From Arachnopeziza araneosa (Eukaryota > Ascomycota > Leotiomycetes > Helotiales > Arachnopezizaceae): 64,000 nt of DNA. Positions 34,190 to 43,482 of this stretch are shown piece by piece (the stretch's first letter is position 1; each line of letters begins with the position of its first letter). The position numbers and the translations under genes are program-made. Where the stretch lies: the NCBI GenBank assembly GCA_003988855.1, contig QYAI01000032.1, positions 1 to 64,000 on the forward strand, read 5' to 3'. Below the pieces are notes generated by a model. That model saw nothing but the letters and a program-made list of their open reading frames with translations, did no database searches and was not told where the DNA came from.

Positions 34190-35645
34190 TTATGGAAATG
34201 GCCTACTTGTTGTAGGAGTCTGGTATGGTGGTGGATGGGTGGGGGGGTAACCTTGATTCTCTTGATACTGATGGAGGTGAATGTCACTTCTACTCGGATC
34301 AGCAGCCCACGGTTGGCTTTGATATCCCCCTCCCAATTGAGCATCAAGAGCGGCATTCCTCTTCTTCTTTTGATTCCTTTTCCACGCCCAAAACGCGAAG
34401 GGACCTAGCACAACAACCACGAGAAGAACCAGCGCTACTAGAACCCAGTTATATTTGTAATTGAGGGCTAACGGGAAGCCGAGGAAGCCGTTTGCAATTC
34501 CAGCAGGGATGACAAGGCGGCCAAGCCATATATGCACCGGAGCGAGTTTAGTTGTAGATTGAGATTTGCTGTAGATGCGATGGTGCATAAATCCGAGGAT
34601 GAATTGGGCAACCATGGCCGTTATGATGACCAAACCAAACAATTGATGGGCAGAATTGAAATGTTTAGTCTATGAATGGTTAGCAAATTGCTGGAACAAG
34701 ATGAGAATGACATACTCGATTGTACATTGTGCTGGCATAGATACCAAGAATGGTTCCAATTAGAGCAACAACTACAGATAAGGCCTGGTTGATCCCATGA
34801 AATCTAGCACTATTTAGGAGGCGTAGGATTAAAAGACCGATGGGCATAAGTCCAACAAATGCAAGGATCATTAGGATAGCATGGAAAGCGCCCTGGTAGT
34901 TGTGATCTGTCTTATCCTCGGTTTGTACAGTGCCAGATGAATCGGCCGTAGCAGGATTTGGAGGGCCGCGAATCCCTTGCGCTGCAGTGATATCCATTGT
35001 AAAGATACCGTAAGAAGAATGGCGTTGGGTGTTCGCCGATACAGAGTTGTCATTCAAACTTCCATCTGGTCCAGCAGCAAATATGAATTTACCAGCTTTA
35101 TTGTTTACATTCAGCGCGGTCGCAGCGTTTCCCCAGCTGCGGCAATTGTGACAGAGGACGAAAACATTATAGTTGTTATTCGATATCCCACTCCCTGGTA
35201 GCAATTCAGCATCAACCGCATGTGCGTAGGATGGTTCATTCTCGCCCGTCGCAATTCGAGGACTGAGAGTTATGCCGTCCGATGTTAAGTTTTTGTACGC
35301 CATAAAGATCAAGGAGCCATCCATTTTATCGCTACCCATTCCAACGGCCTGAAACGATCAGTCTATGTTCGCGATGAGAGGTTCCCTGGACGTGCTTACA
35401 ATCCACGAGCTCGAGCTCGGCCCAGTCATGGTAAAATAGATATCGGTGTTTGTTTCATTTTGGGGAATATTGAGTGCAAAAGTGACGGCTCCATCGCTCG
35501 ATGCGAATCCAGCAGCGGGAGAAACATTCACTGCACTCGTCAGGGAGCATATAGCTGTTTATCCAAGGATCAGCCTTCACGCGTCTTTGAAACAGCAGAT
35601 TGACATACCTGCAGCCACTGCCAGGTGTAGAGTTGACCTCAGCAT
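34190..35645 (-). CDS. DOMON (CDH-type cytochrome) plus cytochrome b561 membrane protein
   Basis: A probable plasma-membrane electron carrier that joins an extracellular heme-binding DOMON/CDH-cytochrome domain to a six-helix cytochrome b561. Exons are 35645-35609, 35554-35400, 35348-34716 and 34669-34190, giving 434 aa. The N-terminus (MLRSTLHLAVAA) is a signal peptide. The DOMON domain shows FTMTGPSSSSWIAVGMG with the candidate Met ligand, and FVLCHNCRSW with the candidate His ligand. Five or six hydrophobic helices start near FHAILMILAFVGLMPIG and include SAHQLFGLVIITAMVAQFILGF and HIWLGRLVIPAG, with His residues placed for two hemes. The tail after KRNQKKKRN is cytosolic and Pro/Gln-rich. 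In fungi such proteins are thought to act in ferric or lignocellulose redox chemistry; substrate unproven here. Confidence 0.9.
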
Positions 35646-37498
35646 TGTGACCTCGGAATGCGATCCGAGAAAGTTGGTAATTGATACAGGAACAGAATAT
35701 GGTTGTAAGAATCTTTCCTTTGTAGAGTCGGACAGCGTCGCATGAGGCGTTCCTTCAGCCGCTGGGATCAAAATCCAAATTTGGCTCAGCGCGACAGAAG
35801 CGCTATAATAAAGGGGTTCGCTACTTGATTGGTTGTCGAGTAAACATAGAGGGGTGCCTTGAGCAGATCAATGGTAGAGGTTATTTTTGGAAGAAACACA
35901 TCATATTCAGAGTTATCAAGATAGAACAGAGTGAAGATAGTAATTTCAAAAATCTCGGTCTTTGTCTGCTCAAGTCTGAGGGACTTCTGAAAAACGTTTT
36001 ATTGTAATTGGCTATAATTAGTTGTGATCAACAAAGGTTTCCAAATGTCATTCTATCAGCTGTGTTATTTTGCCTTTGAAAAGAGTGCATTAACGCTCTG
36101 CACGATATGTAGATTTCATTGAAAGAGCTAGTCAGTCTAGGCTTCTTACTTTCTCTTCGACATCAAGATGACCAATATCCAATGGTGAATATAGCCTTTT
36201 TCCGTTCACACATCAGATAATCACAGCAAGTAATTATGATACATACTTACGATTATTCCCTTGCATGTGGCAATGATTCTACGCATCAAAATGCCACATA
36301 ATGGCAGACCCTACGAATCCCATGAGATACGCGTCCGTCTTTGACGCGGTTTCTTGGAAATCGAAGGAACCATCAAATAATTTCAGCCTATAACTTAACC
36401 TTTCGAAAAGATCACGGAGTTTTGTCAGATTGTCTATGCCCCAGTCTCGGTTCTAGAGGTAGGGACCTTACCTGCCTATATGTTCGAATGGTTGCGTGCT
36501 CGAAAGGTTAGCCCAAGTTCATGATGCACTATGGAACGGAGACTTTCAGAGGTCTAGCCCGCCCTAAATGTAATGCCGAATTGGTGGAGGAGCTGAAGAC
36601 GGTGGGGGTTTTCTTTAAAAACTGATGTTTAACTTTTGATGCTAGAGAAACGGTGTTCAAAGGATGGGCTAGTTCTTCACTTCGCTCTGTGGAAGCACTG
36701 CGTACATTGTACTAGAATTATGGTAGGTATGGCTGAACCGAAGTTTCATTTTTGATTGGCCCGAGTCGTTTTTATCGCTTGCGGCATAGTAAAACTACCT
36801 ACCTGAACAAAAACACATAAACGATAAATTAACCGAAAAATTATGGTAGGGTTTCTAAATGCTCCGAAAATCCCTCCAAAAATTAAGATAAACTCAATAG
36901 CAAAACTATAAGATAGACAAGTTAATATCCTTTCGGAATTGAAATTATCTTGATAGAAAACTCAACCGTTAGCCTAGAGCTAGATTAGCGTACCTGAACC
37001 AATCGCGAGGATTGATAGAAGGACAAGTAGCCGCTAGATAGGTATAGATTAATAGGAAAGTGACCATATCAATATGATGTATCCTGCCTCTCGGTGGTTT
37101 TTGGATAACCGAAATGGACTAATTTAATTTTATGAGGCTACCTTCTGGGCAAGGCTGAGGAGAATCCGCCATTCCTTAGTCAGGCAATAAAAGATAAACA
37201 AAGCAGTTACGAGAGTTAGGCAACAGTCTAATTGCTTCTTGATATTGTAGAATGACATGAGCAAGCCCGTTGTTTCTTTGGTGACTAGAAAAATAAGTTT
37301 TGGTAGCTTGATCTAGTCGGCTCAGTTACCTTCAATACCTCACGTCCTCTGGCAAGCGAAGAGGGTGAGCTTTAAGGAATCTCTTCTAAGGAAAATAACT
37401 TTTCTAATAAAGCTGCATGGCAATCCATTTAAACTATACAGAATTACTGTCATGATACTGGACATGTCATGCAACGATACCCATGAAAAGATTTTCAT
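35646..37498. other. 1.85-kb gene-free region
   Basis: No frame longer than about 60 codons with recognisable content is present. The stretch 36700-37300 is AT-rich with many stops in all frames. It contains the DOMON-b561 promoter (right of 35645) and the 3' flank of the oxidoreductase. No tRNA-like or other RNA structure was recognised by eye. Confidence 0.4.
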
Positions 37499-38646
37499 TC
37501 ACAGCCCACCGGATGCTGATTGGAATTGCAGACTCTCTGTCTTCCCATGGCCTTCTCCACTCTTCAGCATCTTCTCCAAGATCTCCAAATCGGCAAGAGC
37601 CTCTTCGGGTGACTGTCTAGGATCTAGCTTCCCGTCAACCAAACTCTGCGCCCAAGCGGCAACTTCTTGCTTGACCCCATACTCCTCGTTTGGAAATTCC
37701 TTTTCTATGAACTTTCCGGCATTTTGCTCACCTTCTCGTACAATAATTTTGCCCTTGAGAACCGTGATACTGCCTTTCTCGCAAGCAACCGTGTATTCGC
37801 TGCCAGATAACGTGGTACCAAAGGAAACAGAAAATGTTCCTGAGATCCCGGACTTTGTATGCCAGAGAGCGTTGACGGTATCCACCGGGGGTAAATGCTC
37901 CTGAAGGAGGGTAGTAAATGCAGTTAGAGCAATAGGAGCATCTTTGCCTAGCAAGAGACGTGTAGCAGCGACGAAATGAACCCCACCGTCAAGAAGGAAA
38001 CCACCTTGATATTCCGGCTTCTTACGCCAAGGTGTTTCTGCACGCCGTCAATCCATGCCCAACATATAGCAAGGCTTGAGGGCATACCAATATACTTTGT
38101 CCCCAGCTTCACACTATTGGAGATCTTGACAGTGAATCCTAGGACCCTCCCGAGCCTCTCAACCTCCTGCCGGCCATAGAGGAAGGATTCCAGGAAGCGG
38201 AAATTCTCAGCAACACTCCACGTAGCACCATTCTTCACCTTATCACCTTTGTAGTATTTGATTAGATGCTCTGCGCGCTTGATATCTGCTGCAATTGGTT
38301 TCTCTGAGAGTACATGCTTTCCTGCTGCTAGAGCTGCTTCGATGAACTCGGGTTGGTTTGGGATGGGAAGGGCGAGGATTACGGCTTGGATGTCTTCGCG
38401 GACGAGTAGATCATGATAGGTCTTGCCAGAACCAGAATCATCGGAGTACAGGTCGACATTGGCTTTTAGCTCTTGCGCTGACTTGAGGGAACGGGAGTAG
38501 ACAGCTTTGAGGCTGAGATGAGAGCTTGCTTTTACAGCTGGCTTGGAAGGGGTCAGCACATGAAGCTTGTAGGGCAATATATTTCTTACAAGGTGCTCCT
38601 CTCCAACGAAGATGCCCGAACCGATAATCGCGACTCCAATTGTCAT
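37499..38646 (-). CDS. Gfo/Idh/MocA-family NAD(P)-dependent oxidoreductase
   Basis: A predicted cytosolic dehydrogenase acting on a sugar, inositol or dihydrodiol-type substrate. Exons are 38646-38088 and 38037-37499, giving 365 aa. The Rossmann N-terminus is VAIIGSGIFVGEEHL. The family signature with the catalytic-site Lys is AAGKHVLSEKPIAADI. The second domain includes ATWSVAENFRF, then WRKKPEYQGGFLLDGGVHFVAATR, where the conserved GG..D.GVH segment carries the His that aligns substrate. The single 50-nt intron lies in YIETPW. Length is normal for the family. The exact substrate cannot be told from sequence; the nearest characterised group I would test is dimeric dihydrodiol dehydrogenase-like fungal proteins. 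Confidence 0.9.
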
Positions 38647-39235
38647 TTTGATTCTTGACCAAGTTCTTTGCGTGCTGCAGAGCCAATTTAACGGAGATTC
38701 AGGAGTCCTGCTGCCACTGACGTGTTCCGGTTAAATCAAACTCCCAGCAGCTTCACCCCATTTTATCAGTATTGTACATCAGAGCCAATGGCGGCGGAAG
38801 CGGGCTGGTGGTTGCAATTCTGACTGTTTTGAGGTGACGAGCACCCCTCCCAAGCGGACTCCCTCTTTGGGGAGTGGCGCAATTTGAGATCCTAGCCTCT
38901 TGCATCCCGAGCCCGACGCAACACAACATGTTTTACAGTAGCCAGCAAAGACACAACAAGACCTGCTATAGGGTGCTACTCTTTCCATATGCCTCGTGGC
39001 CGCGTCCTGGCTCAACTTCTCCTTGAAGATGTGATGCCCTCGATTTCAGAGTCAGCTCCGTGTCTGTGGATTGTCTTTTCTTGACGTTTCTTCTCTCCAA
39101 GAATCATCTCATTTCATCCCAACAAAAGTGAAGAAAATGAAGATTATTCTATTATGTCATTACATTGTTCTTATTGCCGTTATGCCCTTCCTGCGTTGCC
39201 TTCAACTCTTACATACACTTAGAAAGTGGTGGAAA
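38647..39235. other. Intergenic region between CFEM and oxidoreductase genes
   Basis: About 590 bp with the oxidoreductase promoter and the CFEM 3' flank. No supported gene. Confidence 0.4.
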
Positions 39236-39895
39236 TTACTGTAAGAGGAGAGCAGCCAGCATCGTCACACATGCCATCAACCCGAGCGTTTCAATCCTGC
39301 TTCCCGCACCAGTGACGCCTGCAGTTGCTGTTGGATAAGATGGGATAGTAGTTGAAGAAGCATTCGAAGTCGAATTTTCTGTAGTCGTTGCGTTTTCAAG
39401 AGCAATCTCGCAGATTTTGTTGGCAACCGTAATTACATCTAGCAGAAGCCAAGATTAGTTCTTACGCTCTGCATAGGATAACAAGTACACACTCTGTTGA
39501 TCTTCCGCCGAGCAGGCAGCTTCTATACACGTCGTCATATATGGGGCTATGGTGGCTCTCCCGGTAGAACATCTATCAGTATGTCAGAACAGCCCTTCTT
39601 CAAAATGCTACGATATCCAAGTAGCCGGCTTCGCATGTTGTGTTTACGCGTTTTGGCCCTGAGGTACCATAGGTAGGGAAGATGACGCACTGGCACGCAT
39701 AATCTTTCACACTTGTCAAAATAATCCTTAAACGCTTAGATTGAGCTTACCAGTGACTGCACAGCCAGATTTTGTAAGGGCTGTTGTCAGGCAACCAACA
39801 GAACATAATGGTAGTTCGCCGACTTCTTGGGAAATGGTTTGAGAATAAACAGCCGAGAAGAAGAAGAAAAATAGAAAAGCGAACGAGAACTGCAT
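39236..39895 (-). CDS. CFEM-domain GPI-anchored cell-surface protein
   Basis: A small secreted cysteine-rich protein. Exons are 39895-39751, 39703-39691 (13 nt), 39572-39493 and 39438-39236, giving 146 aa. It has a strongly hydrophobic, Phe-rich signal peptide (MQFSFAFLFFFFFSAVYS). Eight cysteines in the CFEM pattern follow, from LPLCSVGC through SGC, YACQC, TTC and AAC to KIC. A Ser/Thr-rich stalk (NATTTENSTSNASSTT) comes next, then a GPI-anchor signal with a hydrophobic end (LGLMACVTMLAALLLQ). The Asp in AVTDYACQC, formed across the first splice junction, matches the Asp that binds heme iron in characterised CFEM proteins. Roles in the family include heme/iron capture, cell-wall integrity and host interaction; none is proven here. 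The 13-nt exon is needed to rebuild the motif. Confidence 0.9.
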
Positions 39896-41008
39896 TATGG
39901 GCACAGCGAAAAGATACAGCACAATTTGAACGGCAGAAGGAGAGTAACGCCATCTTTGGAGGGAGGGGACGCCATCTATTAATTGTATCGCGCCACAGCT
40001 ACCTATCTCAAATCCCGAACTGAGCCCCTTTCCTCAGCCTCTGAAGCCAATGAGCATCTTTAGACAGCATTTCCGGACCTTTTTCACGAACAAGAAAACC
40101 TCAGTTTGGTGATCGTATGGAATTCGTACCTTGCAGTGTAACGAAGAAAACGGGGGGCTTCTGCAGCAGGTCAGCCACTAAACGAGCCCAGTCCAGGGAC
40201 AAAGGCAACAAACTGGGGGCCGCTAGTTGGATGTGGCTTGACGAGAAATAGTCTGGTCCAATGAACACTATTTCATACAATTGTGCAAACGCCCAGCTGA
40301 CCTGTCGCATGGTAACCTGAAAGCTGATATCTTATCCCCCGTTAGTGTTGTTGCAGATACAGGAGAAGGATACTCTGAACATCATGTTTGAGGGTCGAGA
40401 AAGAGATTTCGGGTCTTAGATCGAGATCGTCGGCACGGCTTGGGGCTTCGTCCCGCTGGCTTTCTGTGCCTGGCCCGAGCCTATGGGTTACGAGGTATCT
40501 TGGAAGTTGGTAACTTGGTACGGAATGCAAGATTACCATGTTCGAGGTCATACGATTTTCATATAGACAATCAAATATCCCCAATCTATTGGGACAATGG
40601 TGCCTGTATCATTTCCTTTCAATCTTTCTGATAAACTTTATTTTGAACGTTACTTTTGTGCCCATGTCTATGGTTTACTCCAATTGTCCTCTTGAGGTCT
40701 ATACTTGGTGCCTCTGCGTGACTGAGAATAGTTCCTACTACTCTTCTTAGTCAATTGTTTTGCGCAGATATAGAGGCTCCAATGAGCAGTTCTTTCAAGC
40801 ATTGAATCCCTTCAAGATTTAAGCCTTCTTGAGTCTCAAAGTCTTTAGCCTTCACATAGAGTTAGCAAAAGTCTATGTAAGTTGATACAGCCCTTACCTT
40901 GCTTTTATCATTCAACTCCTTGCCTTCTTCTCTTTGATTCCAAGGAAGAGCTAAAATCTTTGCAGCCTATCCGAGTACTCTATACCTCCTCAAGGCAGCC
41001 AGCACCTG
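39896..41008. other. 1.1-kb gene-free region
   Basis: This holds the CFEM promoter and the F-box gene 3' flank. Several 60-80-codon frames are present on both strands, without known motifs, signal peptides or splice continuity. I see no RNA gene. Confidence 0.4.
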
Positions 41009-41641
41009 TCACCAGTCGCGTCTATCTTTGAGAGAGGATCTATGCAGCAAAAACCGATTCTGACCTGTCTTCAGCCTATTCTCTGTCATCTCCTCCATCC
41101 CACTCAACTCCCCAAAATTGCTCGCGGTCAAATTCTCTTCATTCTCTTCCTGCTCTCCCAGACCTCTATTGTCTACCAATCCGGGAGGATCACATTTCAT
41201 CAGCACCTGCCAAACAATGCGTAGCCATACATCATCGACAGGGTCGTTAGGCTCGGACGCCCAAGGGCTCCACATGACAGGGGGACGATTGAATAAATCC
41301 TGAGCGAGGGTGATGATCGATTGGTGAGACGCTTTGTAGTCTAACCACTAAAACCCCGGGGAGTTAGCTTTTCCCTTTTAGAGCATGGATTAGGAGTGAG
41401 GAGCATTGAATGTTGCCAGATGCGGTTTGTTGAGAGTGCATCACTTGAGATATCCTATCTCGAGAGCTAAAATGACGTGGAATTGATAGAGCACGGGGAT
41501 CCTTACGTGGGGAACATGTGAGAATAGGTAGGGGAAGGCGATGGCATTGAAAGAGCGGCAGACGAGGCGGAAGGAAGAAAGCGAGGATTTGGGGAGGTCA
41601 AGAATAATTTGATGAAGGAGCTCGAGAGGAAGGGCGTCCAT
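41009..41641 (-). CDS. Small F-box protein
   Basis: F-box proteins recruit targets to SCF ubiquitin ligases through Skp1. Exons are 41641-41507 and 41347-41009, giving 157 aa. The F-box is at the very N-terminus: MDALPLELLHQIILDLPKSS followed by LSSFRLVCRSFNAIAFPYLF. After the splice comes WLDYKASHQSIITLAQDLF and an acidic stretch (GLGEQEENEENLT). No WD40 or leucine-rich repeat is present, so the protein is short for an SCF adaptor and could be a truncated or adaptor-only form. The only intron (41348-41506, 159 nt, phase 0) is a member of the homologous intron family found in this window, which suggests recent intron gain in this gene. Confidence 0.75.
41348..41506 (-). repeat. Introner-like element copy 2 (only intron of the F-box gene, 159 nt)
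   Basis: This runs from the GTAAGGATCCCC donor to the GGGGTTTTAG acceptor. It shares with copy 1 the start GGATCCCC, the blocks TCAAGTGATGCACTC and CCGCATCTGGC, CTCACTCCTAAT and GCTCTAAAAGG, and a branch block GCTAACTCCC. The host intron is phase 0 in an unrelated gene. The coding exons on either side show no similarity to the other two hosts. Confidence 0.85.
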
Positions 41642-41945
41642 TGCGGAGGATTGTGGAGAATGAAAAAATGATTCGAAGAGATTAGAGTGTCGTTTGAACT
41701 GGAGGAAACAGAAAGGTAACTGAGGACAAGAAAAATATTGAAGTAATAGCGGCAAAAGAGACTTAATTCTTTGGTCAGCCGCTACGCCTGCGCACTGCTG
41801 ACTCCTATTGACTTCTTATGGAGGTAACTGTACTACTAGTAAGCATTGCTGACGATCAGAGTCACACCAATACCTTGATAGGTAACAACAGTCGGAACAA
41901 AGATCACGCCTGTCATCTGATAAGCACGCCTGAAGAAGTTATTGT

Positions 41946-43157
41946 TCATTTTCTTCGTAAGAGGCCTTCTGCTTCCCGCTGCTCTTCCTCCCACCAACCT
42001 TTGAAGATCTTGAGCCTTTCAGTCCGTTCCCGAGCCATCTTCTTGCCTGGTATCGTCTTCATCATGCTCTCAAGCTTCTCCAACTTCTCTTCGAAATGCG
42101 CAATCGTTTCTCCCATATCTCTTGCACCTTTCGCTCCACCAAATGTAAACGTTCGTCCAATTCCCACGGCTCCAATCGCATCTAGTCGATCCGCATCTTG
42201 TACGACGCCCAGCTCGGGATATCGATTTAATAGAGACTTGACACTCTCAGGATCATTTACCTCGGAAGAGTAAGATACTCCTAGGACGATTCTCTGTACC
42301 TTTATGGCTAAATCTTCCGATGCACCAAAACTCAACAATGTAGCCAGTACTAAGGTGTTCCCATCTTGACCTGGTTGGAGATATTTCTTATCGCCCACAT
42401 CATGGAGCAGTGCTGCGAGCGTAATGACATTGAGATCCAATTCAGGTCCTTGTTCGTCAAAGAGATTTTCGTGTCTCTGCTTCTTGATTTCAGTGTATAT
42501 GAGATGTGCAAGTCCCGTCACTCTCTTAATATGGTTGAAGTCGTGAGAACCGTCATAATTTGACATATATTTCTCAACAAAAGCAGTGATTTTAGGAATC
42601 AATGCAGCATTTGGCGGGGGATTCTTCTTCCGTTTTTTGGGAGACGCTTTTGTGTTGGTTGGATGTAATGCTTCTACCAACTGCCCTGGAGCCGCATCGC
42701 CTTCTTCCGAATATTCTCTGAACTCTGGATATTTCGATCTCCTCCTCATGCCCAGTTTTTGCCGTAGTCGAGCCAAGTTTCGCATCTTGATCTCGAAACC
42801 CTCGGCCTGAAGATTTATGGCTATTTGCTCATCGTTTAGATTCTTGTTGTAATGGTAGACCAGGCGGTCTCGCAAGTCCTGGGACGCAGGAATGCGCGTC
42901 TTCTTGCGTGGTACGTTCCATGCTGTGAGTCTGCGAGAGATGGTTCTCTCGCTGACATCGAGACCATGTTCAAGGTTTAACTGTCTGGCGATATCGATAA
43001 TGGGAAGGTTGTCGACTGAGAAGAGTTTCACTATCTGGTCTTGGTATGGCTCGAGTGGGGTGACTGGTGGCCGTCCGCGTGGCTTTCTCGCTGGGACTAC
43101 TTCGTGTTCAGGTGGAATGGAACTTGGATTGGGGGACGTAGAACCTCCGTCTGACAT
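41946..43157 (-). CDS. HD-domain metal-dependent phosphohydrolase with AT-hook/HTH-like N-terminus
   Basis: A single-exon gene of 403 aa with two parts. Residues ~22-32 (ARKPRGRPPV) form an AT-hook. The next ~110 residues are HTH-like, with IIDIARQLNLEHGLDVSERTISRRLTAWNVPRKK resembling fungal Clr5-like or recombinase-type helix-turn-helix units. From about residue 190 there is an HD hydrolase of the YedJ type: HDFNHIKRVTGLAHLI, then LAALLHDVGDKKYL with the metal-binding HD pair, and VVQDADRLDAIGAVGIGR with the distal Asp. The C-terminus is basic and acidic (RERTERLKIFKGWWEEEQRE). Known YedJ-like enzymes hydrolyse nucleotides or related phosphates; the combination with a DNA-binding head is unusual and the substrate is unknown. 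All expected HD residues are present. Confidence 0.88.
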   Translation of the reverse strand: MSDGGSTSPNPSSIPPEHEVVPARKPRGRPPVTPLEPYQDQIVKLFSVDNLPIIDIARQLNLEHGLDVSERTISRRLTAWNVPRKKTRIPASQDLRDRLVYHYNKNLNDEQIAINLQAEGFEIKMRNLARLRQKLGMRRRSKYPEFREYSEEGDAAPGQLVEALHPTNTKASPKKRKKNPPPNAALIPKITAFVEKYMSNYDGSHDFNHIKRVTGLAHLIYTEIKKQRHENLFDEQGPELDLNVITLAALLHDVGDKKYLQPGQDGNTLVLATLLSFGASEDLAIKVQRIVLGVSYSSEVNDPESVKSLLNRYPELGVVQDADRLDAIGAVGIGRTFTFGGAKGARDMGETIAHFEEKLEKLESMMKTIPGKKMARERTERLKIFKGWWEEEQREAEGLLRRK

Positions 43158-43482
43158 TGTGTCCTGGAGGTCTTTATGGATCCAGAGATAGCTGGTGGGG
43201 GGGAAGGTCGGCTTTCACCAAGCGGTTTTATAGGTCACCGTAATGCAGATATGCGGTTGCGCGACTCGCCTCTTCTGCACCCTCCACCGGATTGTGTTTG
43301 ATGGCTGCGAGGTTCAGGGACAATCAATAGCCTCGGTGCCATATAGCTGCTGCCCCTCCCCCATCATGCGGGGAAGATTCCTCCCCGAGTATATTGCTAT
43401 ACCTCTTTCTCTTTCTCTCTGCACGACTGATAACGCAGGGATGAGGTAACCCAACTTGCCAGAGAGATAACAAACATACAAC
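43158..43482. promoter_or_regulatory. Divergent promoter region, HD hydrolase (-) / cyclase (+)
   Basis: About 325 bp between two diverging start codons. A CT-rich tract (CTTTCTCTTTCTCTCTGC) at 43404-43421 lies upstream of the cyclase start, a common feature of fungal promoters. Confidence 0.45.
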
